Positions 1 through 8,773 of a stretch of DNA of 26,624 nucleotides are shown piece after piece. Both the position numbers and the translations under genes were made by a program. Where the stretch lies: assembly GCA_039817885.1 (NCBI GenBank), contig JBCBUY010000039.1, positions 1 to 26,624 on the forward strand. The letters are read 5' to 3'. The notes below the pieces were generated by a model that saw nothing but the letters and a program-made list of their open reading frames with translations, did no database searches and was not told the DNA's origin. Positions within the stretch are counted from its first letter, which is position 1. Every line of letters begins with the position of its first letter. The DNA is from CALLCD01 sp039817885 (GTDB lineage Bacteria > Pseudomonadota > Alphaproteobacteria > Caulobacterales > Hyphomonadaceae).

Positions 1-559
1 TGTTTCCGGTCAGAATTTTGGGGCCACCATCTCCAATCGCGGCGGCATGCTGATGGCCTTGTTCCTGTTCATTCTGGCCGGAAACATCGCCCAGGGTTAC
101 AGCTGCCGCGTTGGGATCGGCTTGTCTGGCCTGCTCCGTCAGGCTTGCCGCCTGTTCAGCAAAGCCCGAATAAACACCGCTAAATGCCTGGGGGATTGAG
201 ACCAAGATCCATCCGGAGATCACCATGTAAAAGGTCAGGATAAAGAAGGCCGCCAATGAGCCTATCCAGCCGAGACTCACCCAGTTGCCGCTTACTTTCT
301 CAGATGACGCGATCGATTGAATGCCTGAAATCGCCGACTGGCCCGACTTTCGACCGAGCGCGTATTCCGCCATCAGCACAGGCAGCCCGAAGAGCAGCAC
401 GCAAAGAAGATAAATGACGATAAAGGCTGCGCCGCCATTCTCACCGGCGGTGAACGGAAAACGCCAGAAATTGCCAAGGCCTACAGAGGACCCTACAGCG
501 GCCATAATAAAGCCGAAGCGTGACCCCCAAGTATCTGTCTTGCGACCAATCGCGACCAT
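1..559 (-). CDS. Sodium:neurotransmitter symporter (NSS/SNF family), N-terminal part, cut by window edge
   Basis: Translating the minus strand from the ATG at 559 gives 186 uninterrupted codons that run off the left edge. Residues 22-36 carry the NSS helix-1 signature (GSSVGLGNFWRFP) followed by ENGGAAF, which in LeuT-fold transporters lines the sodium and substrate sites. Hydrophobic stretches at about 14-34, 44-65 and 97-125 fit TM1-TM3. Residues 128-186 form a long hydrophilic loop rich in Gln, Glu and Ala, longer than I would expect for a minimal LeuT-like loop. The start is supported by GGGAGG at 568-573, 8 nt upstream. Family members co-transport amino acids or related amines with Na+ across the inner membrane; the substrate cannot be told from this part. 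It follows rodA on the same strand with a gap of about 96 nt, so it may be read through or have its own promoter. Confidence 0.9.
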   Translation of the reverse strand, partial: MVAIGRKTDTWGSRFGFIMAAVGSSVGLGNFWRFPFTAGENGGAAFIVIYLLCVLLFGLPVLMAEYALGRKSGQSAISGIQSIASSEKVSGNWVSLGWIGSLAAFFILTFYMVISGWILVSIPQAFSGVYSGFAEQAASLTEQARQADPNAAAVTLGDVSGQNEQEQGHQHAAAIGDGGPKILTGN

Positions 560-655
560 ACGCTGAGCCTCCCACGAGCGATTTCTTGCGGCGGACAGTA
601 GAGATGACGTCAAAAACGTCAACGAGACCGGCGCAGTAGCTGTTTGTCTATGGCG

Positions 656-1819
656 CTATAGGAGTTTGCTTTCGCGGTGAATATGGACCGACAGGATGAG
701 CCCAAAACCAGCCATGACGGTCAGCATGGCCGTGCCGCCGAAGGAGATCAACGGGAGGGGAATGCCGACCACAGGCAGGAGGCCGGCGACCATGCCAATA
801 TTAAAAGCGACATAGAAGGCAATGGTCGAGACGGCACCGATGGCTGCAAAGCGGCCAAATCGAGTGTGGCTGCGCATGGCGATGACGAAGCCCCAGACAA
901 TCACCGCGCCCCAGACCAGTAAGACTGCAGCGGACCCCAGAAAGCCAAATTCCTCGGCGAGTACGGTGAAGATAAAATCGGTGTGCTGCTCAGGAATGAA
1001 GTCGAGCTGACTTTGTGTGCCCTGGGTGAAGCCCTTGCCATCCCAACCGCCAGAGCCGATGGCAATCTTGGCTTGTTCAGATTGATAGCCGGCTCCGAGA
1101 GGATCGGCGCTGGGGTTCCAAAGCGTTTCGACACGCGCGCGCTGATAGTCCTTCAGGACATAGAAATACGCGAAGGGTGCCCCAATGATCCCAGCGATGC
1201 CGCCGGCGATAATGACGCGCCAGAACAGGCCGGCGAAATAGACGACGACAAGCCCCGAGGCGATGACCGTCAGTGCCGTACCAAGGTCTGGCTGTCGGAG
1301 GATCAGCAAGGCGGGCGCAAAAATCAAAAACAGCGCGGGTATATGTACGAGAAGCCCGCCTGACGCTTCCTTCAAATAGCGCTGATAATAGGCCGCCAAA
1401 GCGAGCGTGAGGGAGAGTTTCATAAGTTCCGATGGCTGACCGCGAAACGGACCGATCTCCAGCCATCGCTCGGCTCCGCCCCCGCTGGAGCCAAAAAACT
1501 CCACGCCAAGCAAGAGGATGAAAGACACGATATAGGCCGGCAGGGCCGCCGCCAGCCAGACGCGAAGCGGAACCAAGGCCAAGACCATCATCAAGACAAA
1601 GGCAGCGAGAAACCGCACAAAGTGCTTGCTCGGCAAACCTGTGTTTTCAGGATTTGTGATGGTGGACGAATACAGCATAGCCGTGCCGAACAAGGCGAGC
1701 CCGGTGATCAAGGCAATCAGTCCCCAGGGAATGCGCCCGATCTTGTCAAAATTGGTTTGCCGGCCGAAGCGGCGGGCCCGACTGGGGGCCGATGTTCTGA
1801 TCTCGCCGCTCCAGGTCAT
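656..1819 (-). CDS. rodA: RodA, SEDS-family peptidoglycan glycosyltransferase of the elongasome
   Basis: This 387-residue polytopic inner-membrane protein belongs to the RodA/FtsW/SpoVE (SEDS) family. Visible hallmarks are GQPSELMK (about 127-134), RQPDLGTAL (175-183), the acidic residue of HTDFIFTVLAEEFGF (D281, equivalent to the essential Asp of E. coli RodA) and the C-terminal GIPLPLISFGGTA signature. SEDS proteins polymerise lipid II into glycan strands and work with a cognate class B PBP. The start codon overlaps the mrdA stop as ATGA (1816-1819), which indicates translational coupling to its partner. The linkage to mrdA and mreBCD identifies it as RodA rather than FtsW. The N-terminal cytoplasmic tail of about 30 residues is basic. 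It is the last gene of the elongation operon; no intrinsic terminator is obvious after it. Confidence 0.97.
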   Translation of the reverse strand: MTWSGEIRTSAPSRARRFGRQTNFDKIGRIPWGLIALITGLALFGTAMLYSSTITNPENTGLPSKHFVRFLAAFVLMMVLALVPLRVWLAAALPAYIVSFILLLGVEFFGSSGGGAERWLEIGPFRGQPSELMKLSLTLALAAYYQRYLKEASGGLLVHIPALFLIFAPALLILRQPDLGTALTVIASGLVVVYFAGLFWRVIIAGGIAGIIGAPFAYFYVLKDYQRARVETLWNPSADPLGAGYQSEQAKIAIGSGGWDGKGFTQGTQSQLDFIPEQHTDFIFTVLAEEFGFLGSAAVLLVWGAVIVWGFVIAMRSHTRFGRFAAIGAVSTIAFYVAFNIGMVAGLLPVVGIPLPLISFGGTAMLTVMAGFGLILSVHIHRESKLL

Positions 1820-3735
1820 AGGGCTCCCCGGCTGGTCGACGCGGCAGCGTTGCTTGCGCTTCGCTGATAGGTTGGCGTGCGGCCGCTTTCGTTGCGGATG
1901 GCGTGGGCGAGAATGTCTCTTGCAACAGGTGCTGCCGCGCGGCTGCCCCCTTCCCCGTGTTCCACCACGACGGCCGCGGCATATTTTGGATTGTCGGCCG
2001 GTGCATAGGCGACAAAGAGGGCATGGTCACGGAGCTTGCGATCAATCTGATCCCCTTTCAGAACGCCAGACCGGCGTTCGGCCGCCGTAATCCGGCGCAC
2101 CTGAGCCGTGCCGGTTTTGCCCGCAAGACGAGGCCCCCCGAGACCAAGGTCACCGGATGAGCGGGCCGTGCCGCCCCATTCAGAGGTTACACCGAACATG
2201 CCGGCTTTCATGCGCTGCATCATTTCAGCGTCGAGGGGGGCATCCACAATGTCTCGAGGTCCACGGTTTGGTCCGTCGCCGACAAGGTTTGGAGCAATCA
2301 CCCGGCCCTCGGCCGCGATGCGTGCACACATGACGGCGAGATGTAGAGGCGAAGAGTTCAGATACCCCTGGCCGATGCCGATATTCAGAGTTTCCCCTTC
2401 ATACCATTGTTCGCCAAAGGTCGCCCGCTTCCAAGCATCGTTTGGAACGACGCCTGAGCGGCCGCCGGTCATACCGAGATCCCAGCGATGACCGAACCCG
2501 AATTTGCGGGACGTTTCGGCCAGCCGTTCGATACCGACGCGGCGGGCAACCTCGTAGAAGTAAACATCGCACGAGCCCTTGATGGCCTCGTGCATATTGA
2601 CGGGACCGTGGCCTCCGTCTTTCCAGCAGTGCCAGGTGCGATTGCCGAACCAGTATTGCTGATTGCAGGTAATGCGTTCGTTCGGATCAATAACACCCGC
2701 CTCCAGAGCGGCTGTGGCCGTGACCATTTTGAAGGTGGAGCCTGGCGGATAAAGGCCATCATAGGCTTTGTGGTAAAGCGGCGAGCGATCATTGGCGCGC
2801 AGCACGTCATAGTCGGCTTGGCTGATGCCATTGACGAAATCGTTTGGATCGTAGGCCGGGGTGGAGACGAGCGCGAGAATATCACCGCTGTCGATATCGA
2901 GCACCACAGCGGCTCCAGACTCATCCTGAAAGCGCTCAATAGCGGCCCGCTGGAGATCCGCGTCGATGGTTACCGACACATCTCTGCCGGGCGTCGGTGC
3001 GAGGTCGTCGCTTGGCAATTCTTCAATAATCCGACCCGCGGCATTGGTGACAACGCGGCGGCGACCGACCGTTCCACGCAGCCATTCCTCTGCGGTGTAT
3101 TCAATTCCTGAGCGGCCCGTGCGCATATCCGGATGCTTGAAGAGGCGGCGGACAAGCTCCCGCTCCGTCAGGCTCGCCCCCTCTGTCAGGCGTTGCAAAT
3201 CGCGCTCGCTTGCGCGGGCGACATAGCCAAGGACATGGGCGAAGTCCCGCCCCCGCGGATAGGACCGTGTTGACGCCATTTCCACTTCAACACCTGGCAA
3301 GCTCGCCGCATGGATATTCATGCGTGCGAAATCTTCATAGGTCAGCTCATTGGCGACAACGGCCGGCACAAAGCTTGGCTGGCGTGCCACATCGCGCAAG
3401 ATCCGATCTCGGCGCTCGGGGGATAGATCAATAAGGTCGCTGATGCGTGACAGGACAGCTCCGACATCGCCGGCCCGCTCCCGCGTGACCGTGACGCGCC
3501 CAGCTGAGCGGTGGGAGGCCAGTTCTGCGCCGAACCGGTCTAGAATCCGGCCGCGCCGCGGCGGAGCCAGCTCGAGCTTGACCCGATTTTCTGCTGCCAG
3601 GCTCGCATAGCGTTCGCTTTCGAGCACCTGGAGTTGGAACAGGCGCGCCAACAAACCGCCCCAGACAATGCCGCCGGCACCGGCTGCCATCATGGTACGG
3701 CGCGAGAATTCAAGTTCGAGATCACGAATTTTCAT
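1816..3735 (-). CDS. mrdA: Penicillin-binding protein 2 (class B transpeptidase)
   Basis: The 639-residue protein crosslinks peptidoglycan during cell elongation and is the partner of RodA. It has a short cytoplasmic N-terminus, one TM anchor at about 14-33, a PBP dimerisation/pedestal region (about 50-235) and a transpeptidase domain. The three active-site motifs are present: STFK at 333-336 (nucleophile S333), SCD at 388-390 (PBP2 has SxD in place of SxN) and KTG at 540-542. The length is typical of PBP2. The start ATG directly follows the mreD stop (TAAATG at 3733-3738), so translation is probably coupled. The C-terminal tail after about 610 is low-complexity, Ser/Ala/Arg-rich and probably disordered. 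PBP3/FtsI is the alternative, but the operon context and the SCD motif favour PBP2. Confidence 0.97.
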   Translation of the reverse strand: MKIRDLELEFSRRTMMAAGAGGIVWGGLLARLFQLQVLESERYASLAAENRVKLELAPPRRGRILDRFGAELASHRSAGRVTVTRERAGDVGAVLSRISDLIDLSPERRDRILRDVARQPSFVPAVVANELTYEDFARMNIHAASLPGVEVEMASTRSYPRGRDFAHVLGYVARASERDLQRLTEGASLTERELVRRLFKHPDMRTGRSGIEYTAEEWLRGTVGRRRVVTNAAGRIIEELPSDDLAPTPGRDVSVTIDADLQRAAIERFQDESGAAVVLDIDSGDILALVSTPAYDPNDFVNGISQADYDVLRANDRSPLYHKAYDGLYPPGSTFKMVTATAALEAGVIDPNERITCNQQYWFGNRTWHCWKDGGHGPVNMHEAIKGSCDVYFYEVARRVGIERLAETSRKFGFGHRWDLGMTGGRSGVVPNDAWKRATFGEQWYEGETLNIGIGQGYLNSSPLHLAVMCARIAAEGRVIAPNLVGDGPNRGPRDIVDAPLDAEMMQRMKAGMFGVTSEWGGTARSSGDLGLGGPRLAGKTGTAQVRRITAAERRSGVLKGDQIDRKLRDHALFVAYAPADNPKYAAAVVVEHGEGGSRAAAPVARDILAHAIRNESGRTPTYQRSASNAAASTSRGAL

Positions 3736-4275
3736 TTAAAGCGATCCTCCAGACCCATCCCCCAGACGGAATGCCCCAGCGACGGGCACGAAGAGGATCA
3801 GGGTCACTGCATAGACGGTCAGCAAGGGGGCGAGCTGGACGACCTGGTCGGCGGTGCTGCTCGCCAGAATCCACAAAACGAACATGCCGCAGGACATGGC
3901 AGCACCGGCTGCGATCAACGCCCGCACGGGGTCGCTGTCCACATCAAAGGCTTCTCGGAGTGCTGCCGAAACAGCATAGGTCGACAGATTGACCAGGACG
4001 AAACTGCCAAGCGGGGCGTTGAAACTCACATCTTGCGCCAGGCCGAAGGCGACAAGGATCACCATGGGTCTGAGCGATAAGCCAATGGAGGCCCAGCCCA
4101 CTGCGCCCCACATGGCCGCATACGGCCAGATCAGCTCGACACCGAAGGCTGATTTTCGCGTCAGGCCGAACAGGCCGACCGAGGCAATGATCATAACACC
4201 AACGAGGAGCTGCGCGCTGGGATTGGTTCGCTGCCAGGAGGATTTGCGACCTGCATATGTTCGAGCGCTTGGCAT
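3736..4275 (-). CDS. mreD: Rod shape-determining protein MreD
   Basis: This 179-residue integral membrane protein has about five hydrophobic segments after a basic N-terminus. MreD links MreC to PBP2/RodA in the elongation complex of the inner membrane. Sequence conservation in this family is low, so the call rests on size, multi-pass topology and position between mreC and mrdA. The start ATG abuts the mreC stop (TAAATG at 4273-4278) and the stop abuts the mrdA start, so it sits in a tightly packed cistron series. No catalytic residues are expected. Confidence 0.92.
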   Translation of the reverse strand: MPSARTYAGRKSSWQRTNPSAQLLVGVMIIASVGLFGLTRKSAFGVELIWPYAAMWGAVGWASIGLSLRPMVILVAFGLAQDVSFNAPLGSFVLVNLSTYAVSAALREAFDVDSDPVRALIAAGAAMSCGMFVLWILASSTADQVVQLAPLLTVYAVTLILFVPVAGAFRLGDGSGGSL

Positions 4276-5190
4276 TTATTGTCCCGCAAGCCTCGCACCG
4301 GAAGCGTTTTGAGCAACCGTTGTTGCCTCCGCTTCTTCTTCAATACTCTCGTCTTCGATACTCTCGTCTTCGATGACGGGAACATCTTCAGGTTTTGGGA
4401 TACTTGCGGGTGGTACAAGACGGACAAATCCGCCCTGCCCGTTCAGCATTGCGAACCGGACCCGCCAATCCCCTCCCCGACGTTCGGCGAGCCCCGCCAG
4501 GAGGCCTCGCGGGAACACACCGCCCTCACCCGATGTGAGAATGCGTTCGCCGGGCAAGAAGGCATCGGCTTCGGGCCGATCGGTTATGAGGCCCCAGCCT
4601 TCGCGGCCACCATACATGATGCCGCGAATGCCGCTCGCTTCGCCAAGAACGGGCACGCGGCTGTTGAAGTCGCTTACTTTCAAAATGCGCGCGGAGCGTT
4701 CCCCGAGTTGAATGACTCGGCCGACCAGACCGGCATCGTTGATGGCGATAAAGCCGTCTTCTACGCCTTGAGAGCGCCCAGCATTCGCCAAAAGGGTCTC
4801 CGCGAAGGGACCGCCGGTTTCGGAGACAATGCGGGCGGTGACGCCGCGGGCCGGCGGTTCGCCCTGCATATTGAGGATCTCCTCATAGGTCTCCAAACGC
4901 TCGGCCATGGAAATGGCAGCTGCTCGCCACCGCGCCAGATCGCGAACCTCGGCTTCAAGTTCGGATACGCGTTCATCCCGCGCGACGCGGCCACTCAACT
5001 GCGAAATCCAGCCGCTGCCACTGCGAGCTGCGAGCTGGTCACTTGTTGTCGTTCTTATGGGGTTTAACGCATCGGCGAACCGGGGTGCCGTCTGGAACAG
5101 CACGAAGCCAAATGTCACAGCGAAGAGCACTGCGAGGCTAAGCCCCCGCATTGGCCGCTTTCTCGAACCGATACTCGGTTGACGCGCCAT
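4276..5190 (-). CDS. mreC: Rod shape-determining protein MreC
   Basis: This 304-residue bitopic protein has a basic N-terminal tail, a TM helix at about residues 15-35, a coiled-coil stretch (about 70-105, ELEAEVRDLARW and following) and a periplasmic beta-sandwich domain with the family pattern around RGVTARIVSETGG and DAFLPGERILTSGEGGVFPRGL. MreC is a periplasmic scaffold that contacts PBP2 and, through MreD, MreB. The C-terminal tail is acidic and contains a tandem IEDES repeat encoded by a perfect 15-nt duplication (see separate entry). The start at 5190 is preceded by AAGGAG about 11 nt upstream. About 100 nt separate it from mreB, so an internal promoter or processing site is possible there. 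Confidence 0.95.
   Translation of the reverse strand: MARQPSIGSRKRPMRGLSLAVLFAVTFGFVLFQTAPRFADALNPIRTTTSDQLAARSGSGWISQLSGRVARDERVSELEAEVRDLARWRAAAISMAERLETYEEILNMQGEPPARGVTARIVSETGGPFAETLLANAGRSQGVEDGFIAINDAGLVGRVIQLGERSARILKVSDFNSRVPVLGEASGIRGIMYGGREGWGLITDRPEADAFLPGERILTSGEGGVFPRGLLAGLAERRGGDWRVRFAMLNGQGGFVRLVPPASIPKPEDVPVIEDESIEDESIEEEAEATTVAQNASGARLAGQ
4343..4372. repeat. Perfect 2 x 15-nt tandem repeat in the mreC 3' end
   Basis: The unit atactctcgtcttcg occurs twice head to tail (4343-4357 and 4358-4372), with partial degenerate copies on both sides. On the coding strand it encodes repeated Ile-Glu-Asp-Glu-Ser in the acidic tail of MreC. Because the unit is a multiple of three, copy-number change by slippage would keep the frame. 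Confidence 0.9.
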
Positions 5191-5292
5191 GCCGCCTACA
5201 CTCCTTCACGGGCATGCTGCTGCGCGCCCATCAAGCCACTACACACCTCAACTGTATTTATCACAAACTGAGGCAAGAAAGGGGCCATTTCC

Positions 5293-6333
5293 TCAGACTT
5301 CCGGGGATAAAACACCTTTCATCTTCGCATAATTCTCGAGAACTTCGCCGCAGCCATTGACGACGCATTTCAAAGGGTCGTCGGCAATCATGACGGGCAG
5401 TTTCGCCTGTTCTCGAATGATCGTATCCAGATTACGCAGAAGCGCACCGCCGCCGGTCAGCACAATTCCGCGATCAACAATGTCTGCTGCGAGCTCTGGC
5501 GGCATGGCCTCAAGGGCGATCTTCACCGCATCCACGATCTCTGTAATTGGTTCGCGCAGGGCCTCAGCGACCATCGCTTCATTGACTTCGGCTTCTTTCG
5601 GGACCGCGTCGAGGGTGCCACGGCCACGCACAGACAGGGTCATGCCTGAGCCCTTTTCGGGCGACTTTGCCGTGCCAATTTCTTTTTTGATGCGCTCGGC
5701 TGACATTTCGCCGATCAGTAAACGTTCTTCACGGCGGAGATAATTGACAATCGCCTCATCCATTTTGTCGCCGCCGACACGGACAGAGCGAGAATAGACA
5801 ATGCCGCCGAGAGACAGGACAGCAACCTCGGAGGTGCCCCCACCAATGTCGACAACCATGGAGCCGGCTGGATCCTCGATGGGCAGACCGGCACCGATGG
5901 CTGCGGCCATGGGCTCTTCGATCAGCTGAACTTCGCGCGCGCCAGCAGCCAGAGCCGATTGGTGGATCGCCCGGCGCTCAACGCTGGTGGCGGAGCTTGG
6001 CACGCAGATGATGATGAGCGGAGAGACGAAGGCGCGGCGATTGTGCACTTTGCGAATGAAGTGCTTGATCATCTCTTCAGCGACTTCAAAGTCAGCAATT
6101 ACACCATCGCGCATAGGGCGAATGGCTTCCATATTCACCGGCGTCTTGCCGAGCATGGATTTCGCCTGATCACCAACCGCATAGACCATTTTGCGGCCGC
6201 CTTGCGTCATGTATGCCACGACAGACGGCTCGTCGAGGACGACACCGCGGCCTTTGACATAAACGAGCGTATTGGCGGTTCCGAGGTCGATGGCCATGTC
6301 CGTGGACAACATGCCTAAGAGGCTACCGATCAT
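5293..6333 (-). CDS. mreB: Actin-like rod shape-determining protein MreB
   Basis: The 346-residue protein is the canonical length for MreB, the actin homologue that forms membrane-associated filaments and steers lateral-wall synthesis. The nucleotide-binding motifs of the actin superfamily are clear: phosphate-1 DLGTANTLVYVKGRG near the N-terminus, phosphate-2 VVDIGGGTSEVAVLSLGG and the adenosine motif GIVLTGGGALLRNLD. The N-terminal MIGSLLGMLS is hydrophobic and fits the amphipathic or membrane-contacting tip of MreB. The start is supported by GAGGGA about 8 nt upstream. It is the first gene of the elongation cluster; the 316-nt AT-rich region upstream probably holds the operon promoter. Confidence 0.98.
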   Translation of the reverse strand: MIGSLLGMLSTDMAIDLGTANTLVYVKGRGVVLDEPSVVAYMTQGGRKMVYAVGDQAKSMLGKTPVNMEAIRPMRDGVIADFEVAEEMIKHFIRKVHNRRAFVSPLIIICVPSSATSVERRAIHQSALAAGAREVQLIEEPMAAAIGAGLPIEDPAGSMVVDIGGGTSEVAVLSLGGIVYSRSVRVGGDKMDEAIVNYLRREERLLIGEMSAERIKKEIGTAKSPEKGSGMTLSVRGRGTLDAVPKEAEVNEAMVAEALREPITEIVDAVKIALEAMPPELAADIVDRGIVLTGGGALLRNLDTIIREQAKLPVMIADDPLKCVVNGCGEVLENYAKMKGVLSPEV

Positions 6334-6649
6334 CCGTAATTCCCTCGCTGTGGCCCGGTTCCGACGTGAACCAAACCGTTACTCTCTAATACAGCCCCTA
6401 TACCGCTATGCCGTTTACATTGAATTAATGCAAGAATGACTTTGTTGTAATATGGTACCCGCCGTCTTATTTTCGACATACCTCTGAAAATATTGGTATT
6501 TATTGGAAATACATCTCGCACCCAACTCTCTATACAGAACGTACCGTACTTATATTTTGAGCCGATTTGGCGAAATTTTCGTTAGTGATTTGTAAACTGC
6601 TTAACGCCAGACTGGAGATTATTAACTGTTCTCGAAATGAGGCTAGGCC
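6334..6649. promoter_or_regulatory. AT-rich divergent intergenic region between mreB and the GIY-YIG gene
   Basis: No gene is visible in these 316 nt, which are clearly more AT-rich than the flanks. The region must carry the start signals for mreB (leftwards) and the GIY-YIG gene (rightwards). A small inverted repeat GTATTT-ATTGG-AAATAC lies at 6496-6512. I could not pick out a convincing -35/-10 pair for either gene. Confidence 0.5.
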
Positions 6650-7072
6650 ATGATATTCCGTCGTCATCGCTGGCATGGGGAAACCGGGCGAACCTATCGG
6701 TTCAGGATTACTATGACAGACAAAGGCCTACCGGATGGCGGCGGCGTGTATGTGTTTGTGCGGCGTCGCTTCGTGTTTTGGCTTGAGGCACTTTATGTCG
6801 GGAAGGCCGCAAATTTTAAGAGCCGTTTGATCGGCCATGAGCGGTGGCGTGAAGCTTGGCATCGAAAAGGGGCGACAGAGCGGCATGTGCTGGTGCTGAA
6901 GGACCGGGCCGACCATGCGCGCGTGGAAGAAGACCTGATACGCGGCCTAACCCCTGAGATGAACGATATTCATATCCCTCGCGGACGCAAGGATGCCCCA
7001 AACGATCGCAAACTTCGGCGGCGTTGGCACAAAGATCGGCGCGCTAAACCGCTATTCGGCCTGTTGGGTTAG
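6650..7072 (+). CDS. GIY-YIG nuclease-superfamily domain protein
   Basis: This is a single-domain 140-residue protein. Residues 32-34 read GVY (the GIY position) and 49-51 YVG (the YIG position). They are followed by R59 in NFKSRL, H63 in GHERW, E93/E94 in RVEEDLI and N105 in TPEMND, so the metal- and phosphate-coordinating residues of the superfamily all have candidates. The C-terminus (about 111-133) is very basic, suiting nucleic-acid binding. Stand-alone GIY-YIG proteins of this size include structure-specific nucleases and many of unknown role; the substrate cannot be assigned. GAGG at 6639-6642, 7 nt before the ATG, supports the start. The stop codon overlaps that of convergent queF (TTAG at 7069-7072), leaving no room for a terminator. 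Confidence 0.8.
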   Translation: MIFRRHRWHGETGRTYRFRITMTDKGLPDGGGVYVFVRRRFVFWLEALYVGKAANFKSRLIGHERWREAWHRKGATERHVLVLKDRADHARVEEDLIRGLTPEMNDIHIPRGRKDAPNDRKLRRRWHKDRRAKPLFGLLG

Positions 7073-7536
7073 CCCCGACCACGATATGGCGGCACGCCGG
7101 TCTCCGGCAACCACAATCCATCGGGTGCATCGCCGGTCTGCCAGAAAACATCGATCGGAATGCCGCCCCTTGGATACCAATATCCGGCGATGCGGAACCA
7201 TGTGGGTGCCAAGAGGTCGACAAGATCCTTGCCGATCCGGACCGTGCAGTCTTCGTGGAATGCGCCGTGATTGCGGAACGCCGTGAGATAGAGCTTGAGG
7301 CTCTTGGATTCCACAAGCCAGTCCTTTGGCGCGTAATCGATGACAAGATGGGCGAAGTCCGGCTGGCCGGTTACCGGGCAGATCGATGTGAATTCAGGGG
7401 CTGTGAAACGGCTCAAATAGAGCGTGCCGGGATGCGGGTTTGGCACCCGTTCGAGCACCGCGTCCTCGGGGCTTTGCGGTTGGCCGGTCTGCTGTCCTAG
7501 CTGATCAAGGCCCTGATAGATCGACTTATCGGTCAT
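7069..7536 (-). CDS. queF: NADPH-dependent 7-cyano-7-deazaguanine (preQ0) reductase, type I
   Basis: QueF reduces the nitrile of preQ0 to the amine of preQ1 in queuosine biosynthesis (tunnel-fold enzyme, cytosol). Starting at the ATG at 7536 gives 155 residues, the size of unimodular YkvM-type enzymes. The catalytic Cys lies in SICPVTGQPD (C53), with the acid D60 seven residues on. The family signature ESKSLK is at 76-81 and HEDC at 94-97 supplies the substrate-binding Glu. The spacing C53/D60/E95 mirrors Bacillus subtilis C55/D62/E97. The frame is open upstream to 7692, but that extension lies inside the antiporter gene and lacks family similarity. The start overlaps the antiporter stop as ATGA, so the two are probably translationally coupled. 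Confidence 0.96.
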   Translation of the reverse strand: MTDKSIYQGLDQLGQQTGQPQSPEDAVLERVPNPHPGTLYLSRFTAPEFTSICPVTGQPDFAHLVIDYAPKDWLVESKSLKLYLTAFRNHGAFHEDCTVRIGKDLVDLLAPTWFRIAGYWYPRGGIPIDVFWQTGDAPDGLWLPETGVPPYRGRG

Positions 7537-8576
7537 GCGAATGGTGTCGGTACGATGTTGAAAAGAAAACCCATATAAAGGCCGTAGCCGGCTAAAAGTA
7601 GTCCGCCTTCCCATCGGGCCAGCCGCTTTCCGGTTAAGGCAAACAGGATGATGAAAAAGACGGAGAGGATAATGGTTGAGATGTCCGTCCATGACAGGCT
7701 GCTCGACATGGACAAGGCATCGCCCCCTCGTCCGAGGACACTGCTGTAGTCAAAGCCGGATGAATGTGAAATTTCTGCGCCGCTAAACAAAGAAAACGGT
7801 CGGACCAAAGCCGTCACCCCGATAATCCCAAAGATATTGAAGATGTTTGACCCGAGCACAGTGCCAAGGGCGACATCGGATTTTCCGCGAATGGCCGACA
7901 TACCGACCGTTGCAACTTCCGGCAGGCTGGTCCCGATCGCGACGATGGTCAGTCCGATGAGCGTATCCGAGACACCAAATTGCTGGGCGATATCAATCCC
8001 CCCTGAGACCAGCAGTCTCGCACCGATAACAACGCCAGCAATGCCCAGAAATGATAAAGCCAACGCAACCGGCAGCGGATCATGGGTCTCGATCTGCTCG
8101 CCCTCTTCTGCGTGTAGGCCGGCTGTGTCGCTATTTGTCTTGTCCAAGATAAATGAGACCGTGATGTAGGTGACAAGAAGCGTCACGAGGACCGCGCCAG
8201 CCAGGCGCGTGAAAATATCGAAATAGGCGAGCGCTGCGAAGATCAAAGTTGCCGCGATCATGACTGAGAAGTCTCGCGTCAAGGCTCTGGGCTCGGTCAC
8301 AATTGGTCTGATCAGGGCGGCGATGCCCATAACAAGCAGAATGTTTGCAATGTTGGAGCCGGCGACATTTCCAACCGACATCCCCACTGCGCCCTGTTTC
8401 ACGGCCTGAAGGCTGGTCACAAGTTCCGGGGCCGAGGTGCCGAATCCGACAAGGGTCAGGCCAATTACCAGTTCCGACACACCGAGCTTCCGGGCGACGC
8501 CGACCGATCCGCGCACCACTGATTCGCCGCCTGCGAACAACAGCACCAAGCCGCCCAGAATTAAGAGATACGACAT
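7533..8576 (-). CDS. Calcium/sodium:cation antiporter (CaCA family, YrbG-like)
   Basis: This roughly 347-residue inner-membrane protein carries the two inverted alpha-repeats of the CaCA superfamily: GFGTSAPELVTSLQA with GSNIANILLV in the first half, and AIGTSLPEVATVGMSAIRG with GSNIFNIFGIIG in the second. The Glu residues in SAPE and SLPE are the cation-binding acids. About ten TM segments are seen, with a hydrophilic central loop rich in Glu and His (around LHAEEGEQIETHD). Such proteins exchange Ca2+ or other cations for Na+ or H+. I prefer the ATG at 8576 (MSYLLILGG), which begins directly with TM1 and has GGAAGG upstream at a long spacing of about 13 nt. A GTG at 8603 would add nine residues but has no ribosome-binding site. 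queF follows in overlap. Confidence 0.9.
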   Translation of the reverse strand: MSYLLILGGLVLLFAGGESVVRGSVGVARKLGVSELVIGLTLVGFGTSAPELVTSLQAVKQGAVGMSVGNVAGSNIANILLVMGIAALIRPIVTEPRALTRDFSVMIAATLIFAALAYFDIFTRLAGAVLVTLLVTYITVSFILDKTNSDTAGLHAEEGEQIETHDPLPVALALSFLGIAGVVIGARLLVSGGIDIAQQFGVSDTLIGLTIVAIGTSLPEVATVGMSAIRGKSDVALGTVLGSNIFNIFGIIGVTALVRPFSLFSGAEISHSSGFDYSSVLGRGGDALSMSSSLSWTDISTIILSVFFIILFALTGKRLARWEGGLLLAGYGLYMGFLFNIVPTPFA

Positions 8577-8773
8577 CAAAGCGAAAAAGCCTTCCCCGGA
8601 CACAAGCGCCGTTCATACAGGAGTGCAGCGCTGCGCGCCAAGCTCGGATGTAAGTCTAAGAACAGTGTTTTTCGAGGTCGAGATCACAGATCAGAACATC
8701 TTCTGGTTCCCCCAACCCAATTCGTCGGCTAAACCACGATAAATTCGACGGAAATCAGGGAGCTGCGGGACCT

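Noticed and set aside
605..621. TGACGT/ACGTCA inverted repeat upstream of the symporter gene as an operator or terminator
   Set aside because: The arms are only 6 bp with no T-tract or convincing promoter around them; it may be chance.
4279..5067. 262-codon plus-strand open frame opposite mreC
   Set aside because: mreC is certain from synteny and domains; the opposite frame has no recognisable features.
7537..7692. N-terminal extension of queF by 52 codons
   Set aside because: The extension overlaps the antiporter gene, is not like QueF, and the ATGA overlap at 7533-7536 gives a natural start.
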